Below are positions 5,834 to 8,200 of a DNA stretch of 8,200 bases, piece by piece. The stretch spans positions 1-8,200 of the forward strand of contig CAKPDO010000054.1 in the NCBI GenBank assembly GCA_934148985.1. The letters are read 5' to 3'. Both the position numbers and the translations under genes were made by a program. Under the pieces are notes generated by a model. The model saw only the letters and a list, made by a program, of their open reading frames with translations. It had not been told where the DNA came from and did no database searches. How positions within the stretch are numbered: position 1 is the stretch's first letter; every line of letters starts with the position of its first letter. The stretch comes from an uncultured Clostridia bacterium (GTDB taxonomy: Bacteria > Bacillota > Clostridia > TANB77 > CAG-508).

Positions 5834-5868
5834 ATTTGTGAAAACTATAAACTAGCACTTTCACAAAT
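5834..5868. promoter_or_regulatory. Inverted repeat over the transcription start (possible operator)
   Basis: ATTTGTGAAA (5834-5843) and TTTCACAAAT (5859-5868) are exact 10-bp inverted repeats with a 15-bp spacer, placed over the expected start of transcription. This fits a repressor operator or a 5' UTR hairpin. It matches neither the CtsR tandem heptamer consensus (GGTCAAA) nor CIRCE (TTAGCACTC-N9-GAGTGCTAA), the usual stress operators of clp genes. Confidence 0.5.
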
Positions 5869-5903
5869 ACAAAATCTAAAAAAGAAATGAGGAAATATTC
5901 AAT

Positions 5904-8200
5904 ATGATATGTTCAATGTGTAACAAAAACGAAGCTTCTATTTTCTCTAGTAAAATTACTCCAGATGGAAAAAGAGAAATGGAAGGTTTATGTATAAATT
6001 GTGCAAAAAAGCTAGGAATAAATACAGATGAAATAATAAAAGCACAAAATCAGTCAATTATAAATAACCGTTCAGAACAAATGAATAAACAATTTGAAGG
6101 ATTATTAAAAAATCTTTCAGAAAATTTAGGTTCAATTGATGGTATAGAACTTGGAGCAATCCCAATAAATGAGTCAGATGATGATGACCAAGATGACGAA
6201 AATGAAGCACCAAAAGTTTTCGCCGGTGCAATTCCTTTAGGTTCTATTTTTGGTAATATCTTTGGTGAACCAGAAGCTCAAGGTCAGCAAACATCAGGTG
6301 GTAATGGAAATACTAAGAAAAAGGTTAAACCTGAAAAGAAAAAAAATAAGAAAAAGAAATTTTTGGATACTTATGGTACTAATCTTACATTTAAAGCTCA
6401 AAATAATGAACTTGATATGGTAATCGGCCGTGATAAAGAGCTTCAAAGAGTTGTCCAAATTTTGAATAGACGTTCTAAAAATAATCCTTGTTTAATTGGT
6501 GAACCAGGTGTTGGAAAAACTGCAATTGCAAATGCATTAGCAATAAAAATTGCATCTAAAAATGTACCAGCAAAGTTATTAAACAAAGAAGTTTATTTGT
6601 TAGATATGACTTCAGTTGTAGCTGGAACTCAATTTAGAGGTCAATTTGAAGCAAGAATGAAAGGAATTATTGAAGAATGTATTAGCTATGGAAACATCAT
6701 TCTTGTAATAGATGAAATACATTCAATCATAGGAGCTGGTGCTGGTGGAGATGGAGATTCAGCAATGAATGCTGCAAATATTTTAAAGCCTGCTTTAGCA
6801 AATGGTCAAATTCAACTTATTGGTACAACAACAATTAAAGAATATCGTAAATATATCGAAAAAGATACTGCCCTAGAACGTAGATTTCAACAAGTTTTAA
6901 TCGAAGAACCTACAATTAGTGATTCTATTGGAATATTAGATGGCATAAAAAAATATTATGAAGATTATCATAAAGTAAAAATTTCAACTGATGTAATTAA
7001 GCAAACTGTTATAATGTCTGAAAAATATATACATGACAGATTTTTACCAGATAAAGCAATAGACATTTTAGACGAAGCTTGTTCAAGAATTAACTTAGAA
7101 AATAAAGATTTATACAAACTTGAACTATTACGTCAAAAATTAAAAGAAGTTCAAGAGCAAAAAGATGAGGCTGTTACAACTGATTCTACAGAAGATTATC
7201 AAAAAGCCGCTAATCTAAAAACTGAGGAATGTCGTTTAATGGAAGAAATTGACAAAATAAATTCTACAATGAAAATTCAAAATCTTACAGTTCAAGATAT
7301 AGCAAATGTTATAGAAAGTTGGACAAAAATTCCAGTTAGTAAAATAACAGAGGAAGAAACACAAAAACTTCTAAATTTAGAAACAAATCTTCATAAAAAA
7401 ATAATTGGTCAAGATGATGCTGTAAGTGCTGTAGCTCGTGCTATTCGTAGAAATAGGGCTGGACTTAAATCTACTAAACGTCCTCCATCTTTTATATTTG
7501 TTGGACCTACTGGTGTTGGAAAAACAGCTTTAGCTAAAGCTCTAAGTTATGAAATGTTTGGCTCAGAAGATTCAATTATTAGAATAGATATGTCTGAATA
7601 TATGGAAAGTAACTCAACTGCAAAATTAATCGGCGCTCCTCCAGGATATGTCGGCTATGACGATGCTGGTCAATTAACAGATAAGGTAAAACGTCATCCT
7701 TACTCTATAATTCTTTTAGATGAGATAGAAAAAGCACACCCTGATGTATTTAATATTTTGCTTCAAGTTCTTGATGATGGTAGACTCACAGATTCTCAAG
7801 GAAATACAGTAAGTTTTGAAAACACTATTATAATAATGACTTCGAATGCTGGTTCTAATTTGAACAATAATTCAATAGGATTTGGTAAGTCTGAAGTTGA
7901 TAAATATAAAATTGAAGAAAGATTAAAAGATGTCTTCAGGCCTGAATTTTTAAACAGAGTCGATGAAATCGTTGCATTTAATAGCTTAACTAATGAGCAA
8001 TTAATTGATATTGTCGACCTAATGCTTAAAGATACCTCTTCTGCTCTACTTGATAAAAATATAACAATGGAAGTTTCTAAAGAAGCTAAGGATTTCTTAC
8101 TTGAAAAAGGAACTAACTTGAAGTTTGGTGCTAGACCTCTTCGTAGAGCTATTCAAAGATATGTTGAAGATGAAATTTCTGAAAGAATTTTAAGAGGCGA
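5904..8200 (+). CDS. clpE: ClpE-like AAA+ protein unfoldase with zinc finger, 3' end outside window
   Basis: 765 codons are visible and the frame runs off the right edge. The start at 5904 follows TGAGGAA at 5888-5894, and it keeps C3 and C6, which the next ATG would lose. The N-terminus has C3-x2-C6 and C30-x2-C33, the zinc finger typical of ClpE, in place of the double Clp-N repeat of ClpC. A linker follows with an acidic run (89-101) and a lysine-rich run (138-152). ATPase module 1 has Walker A GEPGVGKT (199-206), Walker B VIDE (268-271) and arginines R326-R327. A UVR-like coiled segment lies near 426-455. Module 2 has GPTGVGKT (534-541), LLDE (604-607), NR (684-685) and sensor-2 GARP (742-745). 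The IGF loop (658-660) is the docking motif for ClpP. It should feed misfolded proteins to ClpP in the cytosol. ClpE length is about 700 in Bacillus, so this one is longer. It is divergent from the ATPase pair, with its own promoter. Confidence 0.9.
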   Translation, partial: MICSMCNKNEASIFSSKITPDGKREMEGLCINCAKKLGINTDEIIKAQNQSIINNRSEQMNKQFEGLLKNLSENLGSIDGIELGAIPINESDDDDQDDENEAPKVFAGAIPLGSIFGNIFGEPEAQGQQTSGGNGNTKKKVKPEKKKNKKKKFLDTYGTNLTFKAQNNELDMVIGRDKELQRVVQILNRRSKNNPCLIGEPGVGKTAIANALAIKIASKNVPAKLLNKEVYLLDMTSVVAGTQFRGQFEARMKGIIEECISYGNIILVIDEIHSIIGAGAGGDGDSAMNAANILKPALANGQIQLIGTTTIKEYRKYIEKDTALERRFQQVLIEEPTISDSIGILDGIKKYYEDYHKVKISTDVIKQTVIMSEKYIHDRFLPDKAIDILDEACSRINLENKDLYKLELLRQKLKEVQEQKDEAVTTDSTEDYQKAANLKTEECRLMEEIDKINSTMKIQNLTVQDIANVIESWTKIPVSKITEEETQKLLNLETNLHKKIIGQDDAVSAVARAIRRNRAGLKSTKRPPSFIFVGPTGVGKTALAKALSYEMFGSEDSIIRIDMSEYMESNSTAKLIGAPPGYVGYDDAGQLTDKVKRHPYSIILLDEIEKAHPDVFNILLQVLDDGRLTDSQGNTVSFENTIIIMTSNAGSNLNNNSIGFGKSEVDKYKIEERLKDVFRPEFLNRVDEIVAFNSLTNEQLIDIVDLMLKDTSSALLDKNITMEVSKEAKDFLLEKGTNLKFGARPLRRAIQRYVEDEISERILRG

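Noticed and set aside
5661..5864. 67-codon minus-strand frame over the right hairpin element
   Set aside because: It passes through the inverted repeat, the terminator-like hairpin and the promoter regions. Its peptide follows from the palindrome, and no ribosome binding site is seen.
5850..5866. CIRCE-like half site (CTAGCACTT)
   Set aside because: The matching half GAGTGCTAA is absent, and the bases belong to a different perfect inverted repeat.
1..8200. CRISPR array, rRNA, complete insertion sequence, reverse transcriptase or second copy of the variable region
   Set aside because: Reading both strands showed no regularly spaced repeats, no rRNA-like sequence, no transposase or reverse transcriptase motifs, and no second GC-rich copy of 447-590.

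Overview
The window is AT-rich DNA of Firmicutes type, most likely a gut-associated member of the Clostridia. This rests on AT-biased codons, an AGGAGG ribosome binding site, sigma-A style promoters, standard stop codons, a ClpE-like gene, and a prepilin N-terminus (NKGITLIALVVTIIVLLILA) of the kind common in clostridial surface proteins. The species cannot be named.

Left part (1-2084, mostly minus strand). The main gene (447-1829) encodes a 460-residue surface or pilin-like protein. It joins a prepilin N-terminus to a C-terminal C-type-lectin/formylglycine-generating-enzyme-like domain. Its last ~48 codons switch abruptly to GC-rich sequence in which nearly every codon ends in C or T, which is the footprint expected of the variable region (VR) of a diversity-generating retroelement (DGR). 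No template repeat or reverse transcriptase is visible here, so they must lie outside the window or elsewhere in the genome. The gene has a strong promoter (1992-2020) and a ~155-nt leader that could be closed by a long-range stem. On its 3' side is a compact structured element (326-381) followed by an intrinsic terminator (293-324). Beyond the terminator is what looks like the 5'-truncated remnant of a small OB-fold/SSB-like gene.

Middle (2085-5785, minus strand). Two 560-codon genes stand head to tail as an exact-length 1722-bp tandem duplication. Each encodes an AAA-ATPase-like domain (PF09820 type) followed by a PD-(D/E)XK nuclease-like domain (PF08011 type). The copies are nearly identical at their ends and diverged in the middle. 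Only the upstream copy keeps a full promoter. The pair is bracketed by two GGGGACGGACTTT hairpins, which resemble REP/MITE-type sequences, and by two similar A/T-rich terminator-like hairpins.

Right part (5786-8200, plus strand). A divergent gene with a consensus promoter and a 10-bp inverted repeat at its expected transcription start encodes a ClpE-like AAA+ unfoldase. It has an N-terminal four-cysteine zinc finger, two ATPase modules and an IGF loop for docking to ClpP, and it runs off the right edge. Nothing in the sequence ties it functionally to the other two units.

The items most worth following up are the pilin-fused putative DGR target with its structured 3' flank, and the hairpin-bracketed duplicated ATPase-nuclease cassette.
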